64,000 nucleotides of DNA from positions 1 to 64,000 of the IMG/VR virus record IMGVR_UViG_3300029922_000054; one strand, 5' to 3'. This DNA is from a virus. Made by a program: the position numbers and the translations under genes. The notes under the pieces were generated by a model. It did no database searches and had not been told where the DNA came from. It was given only the letters and a program-made list of their open reading frames with translations. Below, in pieces: positions 30,533 to 40,800 of the stretch; positions within the stretch are counted from its first letter, which is position 1, and every line of letters starts with the position of its first letter.

Positions 30533-31291
30533 TTACACCATCTCCGCATCGTTGTTGTGGTCCCAGAATGGCCCCATGTTCGAAGTCGAGTTCATGATGA
30601 TCTTCGGCGTGCCGGCCGCCATCGCCTCATCGAACGCGATCATCGCCTCTGGCTGGAATGCGGATTCGTCCGAGAAGAATCCCCAGGGGTGATAGGCCCT
30701 GATCTTTCCCTCGCCCGACGGCAGCACGAACATGACGCTGGACCCTACGCGGAATTCGTTCATCGGCTGCTTGTCGGTGGGCTTCGGAAGCGGGAACTCA
30801 TCTTTGAGCCACTGGGGCTGTGAGTCGTAGAGCTGCTTGGCGTAGGTGATGACCTCTGACCCCTTCTCGTCAGTGATCGTCTGGACGGCAATCTCTCGCT
30901 CGTCCACCAACATGCACTGAAGGGTAAGGTAGGCGGTGATCGCCCAGGTGACCATCATGGTCCTGCTCTTCTCGAAAATCTTCACCCTGTTCGCATCATC
31001 CTCCAGGTACTCGAAGACGACAGGAAAGAACGGCCAGTCAGGGAACGGCTCCCAGGGCGTTGGCCGGTTCTGCTCTTTCCAGTGCTGGTTGAAGGTCTTG
31101 GTGTAGCCGGTGGCCCAGGTGAGGGTGTCGTTGGTGGCGGCGCGGACCTCGTCGGCCCGTTTACGCTGCTCTGTATCCGTCAGCTTGTTCTCAGACCGGA
31201 TGGCCCGGTCGAATGCTTCTTGCTGGAGTTCCAAGCGCATGGCGGCGCGCGCGGCAAGCAGGAGTTCTCGATCTTCGGCGGCTGTACTCAC
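30533..31291 (-). CDS. terL: Terminase large subunit, ATPase half
   Basis: The 252-residue frame has a helical N-terminus, a Walker-A-like FEKSRTMMVTW motif (residue about 106), VQTITDEKGSEVITYAKQLY, and a Walker B with the catalytic acid pair in GFFSDESAF near residue 210, then IIMNSTSNMGPF as the coupling motif. It would pump DNA into the prohead with the portal. It ends ...DAEMV before TAA 30533 and the frame then continues as the nuclease half. Confidence 0.75.
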   Translation of the reverse strand: MSTAAEDRELLLAARAAMRLELQQEAFDRAIRSENKLTDTEQRKRADEVRAATNDTLTWATGYTKTFNQHWKEQNRPTPWEPFPDWPFFPVVFEYLEDDANRVKIFEKSRTMMVTWAITAYLTLQCMLVDEREIAVQTITDEKGSEVITYAKQLYDSQPQWLKDEFPLPKPTDKQPMNEFRVGSSVMFVLPSGEGKIRAYHPWGFFSDESAFQPEAMIAFDEAMAAGTPKIIMNSTSNMGPFWDHNNDAEMV

Positions 31292-31295
31292 ACGG

Positions 31296-31883
31296 TCAGT
31301 TTACAGGAGGGGTCCTGTTGCCTTCGATGAACTTGGCTTTGCTCAGCACCAGCTTCTGCAATTCCTCTGGCGTCATGTTCTCTGTGGGGTCAGATTCCTT
31401 GCCGTAGCCAAACCGCGTGGCGAGGGTATTCAGGGCCTTCACTTGCCCGTCCACGGAGCCCTTGGTACGCTCGGGGTCCAGCATAGCCAGTTCCATAAGC
31501 CGCTGCTCAATCGTCGCCCGGCAGATGCCTACCTTCCGCATGACGCGGACCTTGACCTTGGCCAGTTCCGTAATCGTCCGATCTTGGAGCTTCTGCAGGT
31601 AGAGACGCACTGGCGCCGACTCCATGACCTCGTTCACTTCGGTCAGGCTCATGTTGAGCTGGATCGCCGCTGTCTCTTTGTCCTTCTCAACGCAGATGAT
31701 GGCGCAGGCTTGCTCGATCTCGGTAAGCGCCAGGCACTCAGTCTCGGCCTGCTCGGGACTCTTCTGGTCCTTCTTCCGGAGAGGCTTCAGCTTCTCAGGC
31801 TTGCGCTTCTCCGCAGGACGCGCAACTGGGTCAAATCCTACCGGACGGCGCGGCATGAGGGGTTTCTGGGGTTCGTCTGACAT
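31296..31883 (-). CDS. terS: Terminase small subunit
   Basis: The start is taken at ATG 31883 (MSDEPQKPL), with GGAAGTAGCCAG upstream; an earlier ATG overlaps the giant gene's end. After a basic, Pro-rich N-terminus the middle has ETAAIQLNMSLTEVNEVMES, a helix-turn-helix in the position usual for small terminases. A long helical oligomerisation region follows. It lies directly upstream of the large subunit (4 bases), which supports the role of DNA recognition for packaging. Confidence 0.75.
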   Translation of the reverse strand: MSDEPQKPLMPRRPVGFDPVARPAEKRKPEKLKPLRKKDQKSPEQAETECLALTEIEQACAIICVEKDKETAAIQLNMSLTEVNEVMESAPVRLYLQKLQDRTITELAKVKVRVMRKVGICRATIEQRLMELAMLDPERTKGSVDGQVKALNTLATRFGYGKESDPTENMTPEELQKLVLSKAKFIEGNRTPPVN

Positions 31884-31887
31884 CTGG

Positions 31888-34800
31888 CTACTTCCTTCTG
31901 GCGGATTTGATGGCATTGATGCGCTTCTTGTCGAGGAACGGTTTCAGCTCTGTGCGCTCTGCCACTGTCGTCTTGGGGTCATCATAGACGGCCTTGGCGT
32001 CAGTATAGCTGAGGGTCTTGAAGATGCGCTCCAAGTAATCGAGGTTCTTGGCCCTCGCTGCGGCACGGATGCTGTGCCGAGTTGGTGTCTCCTGTGAATA
32101 TGCGCGATCCGCTTGCTGCTCTGGAGTTAATGGTGTGTGAGGATGGGCCACGTCCCTCAGTTCGATTGCTTGGCTGAGAGCGTGGGAGCGGTCCAGGCTC
32201 TTCGGCGCGCCACCAATTAGGCCGGTGAACCGCTCAGCCTTGCTTGCGGGGTCCTGCGGGCCGTAGGTGCGCAGCCAGTTGTCCGCGGACATAGGCGTCA
32301 GATCGCCGACGGCGTTGTATTTCAGGCCCTGCCACATCTGCACGTAAAAGGGATCGTTCGGGTTGAAGATGTAGTCGCCCTGGTAGGTGCGGTTCATTGC
32401 CGTGTTCCAGGCATTCACCGCCACGTCAGAGACCTTGCCTTTGGCGTAGCGGCCGGGGTTCTCGTAACCGTGCTCGTAGTCTTTGAGTCCTGTCGGCCAC
32501 GACATTCTGATAGGCTCACCGTGCGCGTCCAGGGGTCCAGTACGGGGGTGCATTGCCTCCAGAGCAGAGTTGGTCTCGACCGACATGCCGTTGTTCTCTG
32601 TGTCCTGTTGCGCCCACTCCCAAGGGAACTTGTCAGTCGCCAGTTTCTCGGTCACGCTGCCGAGGGTGCTGGTCAACAGAGCCATTGACAGTATCCAGCC
32701 AGCATTGACGCCGAGCTGCGGCAGGCGGGATGTAGCGCGCCGGGCCTGACTCAGCCAGTTGCCTTTCTTCGCCTGCGCGTCCATCTTCTCGAACATCTTG
32801 TCGTCGAACATTTTGGAACTCGCCTGCTCCTTCACGGCCTGAGCTGCGCCGCGCCATGAACCGATGGCCCAAGTTGCCGAGCGGAAGAAGAATTGCATTG
32901 CGCTCTTCAGGTCGTTGTTGAGATAGAGAGAATCCCAGTTCAGTTCACCAAAGCGGTTGTCGGTAGTCTGCGCAACCTCGCGCGCAATCTCCTCTTCTGT
33001 CCTCTCGCCAGAAGCGATTGCGTAGCTATACTGCGCAAGCTTGGTAGAAAGCAATTCAACGGCAAACGCCCACTTCGACCGCGGGATGTAATGGTTGAAC
33101 AGCGGGGTCATCAGACCATGGCTGAGCCACGGGAGGAACTTGGCAATCCCCTTGCCGATCTCTCCATCCTTCCAAGCGTCGAGGCAGTGGTCGCCAAACG
33201 ACCCTTGGAACTGGCCGGCAATGTTCCAACGCAGACCGCCGGTGAAGAGCAGTTCCATCAGGTGGGGGAAGTCTGGATACCGCTCGGCGAACTTCTTGCC
33301 TTCGGGAGATTCGAGGAACTCATCCGGGTTCCGAGCGTACTGAACGATCTGGCCGCCGCGCTTGATGGCCGTGTAGGGAGCAACCATCGTTTTGGCTATG
33401 TCCGCGAGTCCTGCGGAAACCTTGGTCGGATCCAGTCCGCGAATGCCTTGATTGACCACCTTGTCCATGCCGGTGTTCAGGACAGACGCCATATTCTCGA
33501 CGGTGATGTAGGCCCAGTGGAATGCCGAGATCGCCAACTTCATCTCGGTGGAGAAGTTCTTGAGCTTCACGAATGCGCTCAGGACCTCACCGCCTTTGAT
33601 GTGGTCGACGCTCAGGTAGTTGTTGAGCAGACGGGCTGCGTCCTTTTGAATGATCCAGCGTCCTGTCTGAACCGGGAAAGTGTCGCCATCGACCGATTGA
33701 ACCATGCGCCATACGTTGCCGCTCTTGTCGTCGACGTAGGAGTAATCCTTCGGCAGCTTCTTGCTGCCCTTCAGGAACATCGCCAGCCCCTGGTCCTTGA
33801 AGTTGTACCAGGCGTACCGGGCCGCTACGAACTTGGCACCCTCCTGCAAGCGCCTGAGCAGCATCTCAACAGGATTGCCCAAAGGAACTGCGCCATCGGC
33901 CACCGCTTCCTTGAGGGTGTACCGCTGCTGCTTCATGAATCCCTTGGAGCCTTCGAACGGCCGGCGGGACACTTGGCCAAGCCGGGCTATCTGCTGATCC
34001 TCTGTCAGCGCCTTCTCGCCTCCCGGCGCCACCTTGTAGCGGTTGGGGAAGTAGTTGGTCTTGTCGCTCAACTCCACTTCCTGGTTCTTGCGCTTGCCCA
34101 GGTTGATCGCTACCTGTTCGCGTAGCCTCTGCTGGCTTAGTACCTCTTGCATGAACTCCTGAGCGTTCTGCAGGTCCTGCGTGGGTTGTTCTTTGCCCGT
34201 CTGCCAACGGTCAACAAACTCGATGCGCTCTTCAGGGGATAGACTATCGAGCATCTGGCTGATGCTGTGCAGGAACTGACCAGCCTCGAAGAGACGAAGT
34301 GCAGGCTCTCCCAGTGCTTTTCCCATGATGTCGAGCGCATCAGTATCAGCTACAGAGGCGGGGGCAAACGCCGCAGCAACCTCATGCCCCATAGCTTTAG
34401 CACTCGCCCCAGCCATCTTCACCGCGCTGGTAGCTTCTTTCCATGTGGCTACTGTTGCTTTCTTGGTGTAGTCCACGACGGGCTGCAAGAGCTTCGTGGC
34501 TAGCGGGTCCAGCGCTCCCATACCCAGGAAGGACATTGTGACCGAACCCTTTGCGCGCTTTGGCATCTTCGGCTTGTCGAGTTCAGTCTTGGCCTTCTCG
34601 TCATGCTCGCGCGCTTTATCAATGTGCTCAGGATTCGCGTAGAGCGAAATCTTGCCCATGATGGCTTTGAGCGCATCCAGTTCCCGGCCATCTTTGATCG
34701 TGGCTTTCATCAAGCCGTTGCTCGAAGCGAATTCTCCGCCCTGCACTGTATCAAGCAACTTGGGATCAAGGAAGAACTTGCCGGCCGCAGACTTTGAGGT

Positions 34801-37800
34801 CTTGGTCTTGATCTCGTAGCCTTCTCTGCGATTGGACGGCCCCACCACGCCGATCTCTTGCCCGCTGCTCTGGAGATATGCGTCTCCTGTTTCGAGGAAC
34901 GAGAGCGCTCCCTCTGGCGTCCGCATGGCGTAGGTTCCGTTCACGTCGGACTTGATGTCGAACTTGGACGGCATCAGGATTCCGAGTTTCGTGGTCCCGT
35001 CTTCCATCGTGAAGCTGATGATCCTGCCTTTGGATCCAGTCTTCAGTTCGCCGTATGCGCCCAAGAGGTTGCCGGTGATGATCTTGGCCTTCTGCCGATC
35101 GCTGCCATAGTCCTTGAAGAGTTGCCGTACGTCTGCGTTACGTCCCAGGTTAGATGTGACCAACGCATCCATCTGTGAGCCGGGCACCTTGGTCTGCCGC
35201 AGGCCACTGTTGACCGCAATGGTGAACTGGAGGGCCGACGGGGCATAGGGGTTGCCGGATGGCTTCTTGGCGCCCTCTATGTTGGTGATGATGCCGTTGT
35301 ACTGCTCCCCGTTGAGTTCGATCCGGACTCCGGTGCTCACACGGTAATCATTCAGAAGCTGGCGGCCGCGGGTGCGCATCTGCTGCGCGCGCTCTATCGA
35401 TCCCTCGTTTGTGAGTCCTGTGACGTACGGCTTGTAAAGCTCCTCGAAGTGTGCGGCTAGGTCACGTGCAGCCAGCGTGTCACGCTCTCTTGGGGGAAGC
35501 TGCATTGCAGCAGGACCGAAAGTATCGGCGATCTTCTCCATAACCTCTTCAGGAGTGAACGGCTTGCCTTGACGCTTGATTGAATACTCGCCGTATTGCG
35601 CGTCCTGTCCGAATGGCGAAGTGGGATCGATGCCCTGGTACATCCGCTCGATATGGTTCTCTCGCGCTGCAAAGTCATAGGTCCGGGGCTCCAGATCATT
35701 CTGGCCGGTCTCGTCGAGGAAGTCGATGTAGTTGGTGTATGCCTCCGAGATCGAGTCCATGAACTCTTGCTGTTGAGCAACAGGAAGAAGAGCAGAGTGC
35801 CCGGTCGCCTTCATGGCCAGCCCCTCATTGCCTGTCGGTTCGCCTTTCTCGTTCGTGTCGGCCTTCAGGCCCAACAGCCGCGCCATCTCCGGGTTGTCGG
35901 ACAGGTACTGCGCGACGATCTTGTCGCCGTACTTGTTCATCAGGTCGACGGCCTTGACCGACGTCGCCGCGCGCGTGTTGCTCGAAACGTTGGCGTTCAG
36001 CGACTTCATCTTTTTGGCGAGGTTGATGGCCGGTCTCTGCTCGGCCGGGAGCGCCGCAGCCAGCATTGTGTATTTCGGCAGGACCATCTGTCCGGTCCTG
36101 TTGACGCGACCTAGGATCTGCATGACGATGTTCACGTCGCCGGCAGGCTGCCCGACGATCATATGCCGGGGGCGCTGGTCGCGGAACTTCTCGCCCGCGT
36201 GGAGCGAGATGCCGGTAGATCCTGCGCGGTTGATGATGAGCGCGTCCAGACCGCCGTTGTTGAACTGCGTGGCCGTGTTCACCCGGTCCTTGCGCTCGAT
36301 GCCGGGCACTGTCGCCAGCTTGGGAACATCCCCGCTATAGTCGATGCGCCAGTTGCGCCCGGTGATCTCTGCGATCTTGTAGCCAGCCTTCTCCACTTTG
36401 GCGCGGATGTAGTCGATGGGTGAAACAGGAAGATCAACCTGGAGCGCGTCAATGAGCGCCTGAGTCTCGTCATAGGCTTCACGCACCTGTGGGCTCAGAT
36501 CGTCCAGCGGAACCTCCACGCGGTTCTTGTTGCCCATCGGGTCAGTCTCGTTGTAGTAGCGCGTCCGCATCAGGGCCCGGTCGCTGATCCGCGAGTAGTC
36601 GAGTCCTGCGAGGGAATCGCCTTCGCTCAGGTTGTGGCCCTGGATGTAGCTGTCGAGGAAAGCGCCCATGGTATTTTCAAGGGCGAACACAGGCTTTTCT
36701 CCGCGCTCAATTGCGGCGATGATCTCGTTGGCTGCCGTATCGGCCTTGAGCGCAAGAAGGAGCTGTTTGACGAGGTTGTGGACGATGGACGAGAACTCCA
36801 TGTGCTGCACAACGACGCCCTTGCTCTGTGCGCCCCCGCCTTTACGCTTGGCTTCCTTTTGAATCCTGTCGAAGTCGAGGTTATGGAATAGAGCATCGGC
36901 CTTCACAATACCCCGCAGGACCTCAGTCACCTTGTCGGAGATGCGCGTGTGCTCGGCCTCGTTCTTCTCGTCCACGACGTTCTTTATGTCGATCCCGTCG
37001 AAGGAACGCTCCCGGCGCACGAACTGGCCAGTCTCGGCCAGCAGGCTTGTGAGGACGGCTTGGAGCGGTGCGCCGCCGGCGGTGATGGCGTCTGCAACCA
37101 GCGCCCGGTCGGGGATAGCTGTCGATATGTCCGTCATGCCAGCGTAGAGCGGGAGATTGTCGGGACGCTTCGCCCAGGTGGCAGAGAGGAAGACAACGCC
37201 TTTTGATCCTGTCAGCAACTCTGAGAGGAAGTTTCCCGTGTTCGAATCGCCGCCGGCATTATGGCTCTCGTCGAGGATGAATATTGCATTCGGCGCAATC
37301 CGATGCAGGGTGAGCTGCTGCCGGTTGTCCGTGTTGATCTGCGAGTACGTGAGGAAAACCGCATTACGTCCCTTTGGTAGTTCCCCGGTTTCTCGTATCC
37401 TCTCGAGCACAGGACGCATAGCGCCTGGATTCTGGAAGATCTTCGCTCCAGTCTTCGGGTCCGTGATCGAGGCATCGGCATTGAAGAGCAGCGGAGAAAT
37501 GGTCTGGCCAGAGCCAATGTCCTGAAGGTCGGCATACATGGGGGAGAACAGCGGCGCGCTCTCGGTCACAAAGATGGGGATGTGGCCATGCAGTTCAGCC
37601 CAGCGGATCATGGCGGCTGCCACGCGCCCCTTGCCGACGCCAGTCTGGTCGCCGATCACCGTGCCCTTGCCGCGCTGCATCTGGTAGATTGCCGCGGCGA
37701 TGGCGTCCGTCTGGATGCCCATGAACGCCTCGTGCATCGTCTCCACGTCCGGATATCCGAGTTGGTCGGTGACCCACTGATCAATGTCGCCTACCTCATC

Positions 37801-40800
37801 AGCAATCCTGTCCATGGCTGTCTGCATGGGATCAATCAGGGCCTTTGGCGCCATGACCGCTACATCCTTCTTCGAGGAGTGCGGCCGGTAGCTGGTCTGG
37901 AACTGATTGGTTTCGTCCGCTAGAGCATTTGCAGAATGTCCATCAGGCTCGGCAGTTCCTCGTCTGACAGTTCGCGGGGCGGGTTGTCCTTCTGCCAGTC
38001 GATCTGACCGAGCAACATCGCCATCCGGTCTAACTGTGCTATCTGTGGAGCCCACTCTTGGACTGGCGACCCGACCGCTATGTGCGATAGGTCCGGGCTG
38101 GGGCTCGGTCCCCCCATCGCTTCCAGTTCGCGCCGGGCTCGCTTCGGGTTCTCCTGAATCAGTCGGTCGATTGCGTCCTGTAGCAGTTCTGGATACTGCT
38201 CCGGTGTCGGCGCTTTCGTCCCGCATGGGACCGCCAGCGACATTGTCGGCCGGTCGTTGCCCTGCAAGATTGGTGCCCAGATGTTCAGCGGCTTTGTCAT
38301 ATACTTCTCCCCATGTTTTCAGGCGTTGGATGGCGGCGGCGTCCGGGCTAACTTTGGCGGAACGAACACGGCCGTCGATTGCAATCATGCGAACAGGGTA
38401 GGATGCGCCCTGGCGCGAGTAGAGGTCGCCTTCCAATTCGAAGTCGGAGACGACGTTGTAGTGGGCGTAGAGCCAGTTGAAGAACGGGCGGACTTGGTTC
38501 GTGATCTCGCCCGGCTTCTCCCGGTCCCCGGCGGCGATGATGATGGCTGCCTTTCCAGCATCCTTCATCGCTCCCAGAGCCTTGGCAACTATCAGATGGT
38601 CCAGCTTGACTACGTTGTAGCCATCGACCTTGACGGGTCCTGCCAGCGGCCCGAATGGGGGATTGGCGACTACCGCATCCTGGCGCTTGGTAGGACCCCA
38701 CACGGTTGCATCTTGACGGGTGACGCTGAAACCTTCATATTCAAGCGTCTGAGCGCGCGCCGGGTTCAACTCATTCGCCAGCGTCAGTTCAGGATTGGCA
38801 GCGATCAGCAGTGCGCCATTGCCCGCTGTCGGCTCGTAGACGGTGGCCTGCTTGTCGATGCCCGCGAACCTGTCAGCGATGAATGCCAGCGGAAGCGGCG
38901 TCGAGTAGGCCTGATTGGCGATGCTGGTGCTGGTCCTGATGGAGAGATTGGGCTGCCCCTCGTAGAGCGAGACCAACTTATTGAAAGCCTGCTCATTCGT
39001 AAGGCCGTGGCCATATCCTTCAGTGCGAGCAACAATGTCGCGCCCGGCCCGGTTCAGCATGGCCTCATAGGCTTCCTGGCCTTCCTTCATTCGAAGTTGG
39101 TCAGGTTCCTGTCTGTCGTACAGTTCGACAAGGTTTTTCAGGTCGTTGTAGTTTTTTGGAGCACGGCCGTTTTCGAAGCGATCTTGAAGATAATCAACCA
39201 GCGAGGTACCGTGAGTCTTCTTTGCGGGTTCCGCAGAACTCTCGATCGGCTTCACATCCTCGATGTTCTTGTTGACCGTCGATCCGTTGTCGGTGACTCG
39301 AACCTTTTTCCCGTCTGTCCAGGCTACTTCTCCGGTGAGCTCCTTGCCCTTGTTGGTCCTATAGGTTACCTTGTCGCCCTTGGCCAACGGGCGCGCTACT
39401 TCCCGTTTTGCTCCACTATTTGCGGAGAGCGGCCTGCGCGGTCCGGTTATTGATGATTCGAGTTCGATGGTAGATTTCGGCACGACTCCTTGATCTAGGG
39501 GATCGTTTGGATCGTAGCCGCGCAGTTCGTTGAATTTATCGGTTGGGATGTCCACATATTGAAGTTCTGCCCCAGAACGATAGTTCCGTGCATAATTTTC
39601 GTCCGTAGAGAACCACGCAGGACCGTCGTAGCGCCCATGCTGCGCGCTTCCGTGGTACAACCGCGTCGTCTCGTTGTTAGCCGGTTTCATCTCTTCGACT
39701 AACGGCTGGCTAACAGACTTTTCAACCGGCTTGAGTCCTGCCTTGAACTGCTCCTCGGTGAGTTCCGTCCCGAACGCCAGATTGAAGTCGAAGAAGGGTT
39801 TGTCGCTCGGATCGTGATTCGTGGCCGCAACCGCGAACGAGGAGAACGCGGCCCGCACCTTGTCAATCGGATCGTCCAGCTTCTTGAGGATGGCCTCAAC
39901 GACAGGACCTTGATCGTGCGTATCCAGCCCACGGAAGATTTGCCCGTACCGCTCTGTGGCCGCGACGATCTGGTCTTGTAGGTTCCAGCCTTCACCGGCT
40001 GACTGGATACCCTTGATTGCGCCCATGGTGCCTAGAAGCTTCTGTTTCAGGAACTCGGGCGTTTGCTCTATCACTGCTGGTGGCAACAGTTCGGCGAGTA
40101 GGGCATCCCCTACTTTGGCTTTGGCGGAAGTGGTCAGTAGTCCTGTTTTTGGGTTCACGTTGTCTGCACTATTGGTGATAATACCATCGTTCACCAGAGC
40201 CTGAGCGATAAAGTTTCCGGTGTCCTTGTGCCGCAGAACGTCGTCCAGCGTGGCCGTGGGGTCTGTTGAGGCGTGGTCATCGACCAAGACGGTGAGTCCT
40301 GTTGCGGCCTCGGGCGGGAGAGTGATCGGCTCCGGCATAGTCCCAGCCTGAGAGAGCAACTTGAGCGGCCCGTCTTCCGGGTTGGAGTCTTTCGCTAGTT
40401 TCTTGAGGGCTTCTTTGACCCGGCGCGCATGGGGTTGGAGTCCTGCCGTCGTCCCGAACTGGTCCCGGTAGTATTGCAGGAATCGGTCTTGCGCTTTGTT
40501 GGGCGTCTTCTGGGTTAGAGTGTATGCAGCCAAGTCGGTTGGGTCTTCAAAGTCAACCTCAAAGTTCTTGTCGCGGTATCCGTAGCGAGGCTTCGACTTA
40601 GAGAGGTCGGATGGCAGGACGGCACCCTCGGGCTTCTCTACGAGTTCAACGTCGCGGGGAGGGCCAACCGCTTCCGCTCCGGCTGCTCCCTGTTCCTGCC
40701 GAGCCTCCAGCATCTCCCCATCCCCGGCGCCACGGTGGGTCAGTTCCCTCAACTTCTCGGTCGCGGCCTGTTCACGCGGAGTCGCCGCTGGCACCTGAGA

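Noticed and set aside
30533-30535. Reassigned TAA stop codon
   Set aside because: Several well supported genes (for example 15989-15991 and the GroES gene) end with TAA, so TAA works as a stop here.
32893-34125. 410-codon rightward open frame
   Set aside because: It is antisense to the giant gene, in a GC-rich region where shadow frames stay open by chance.
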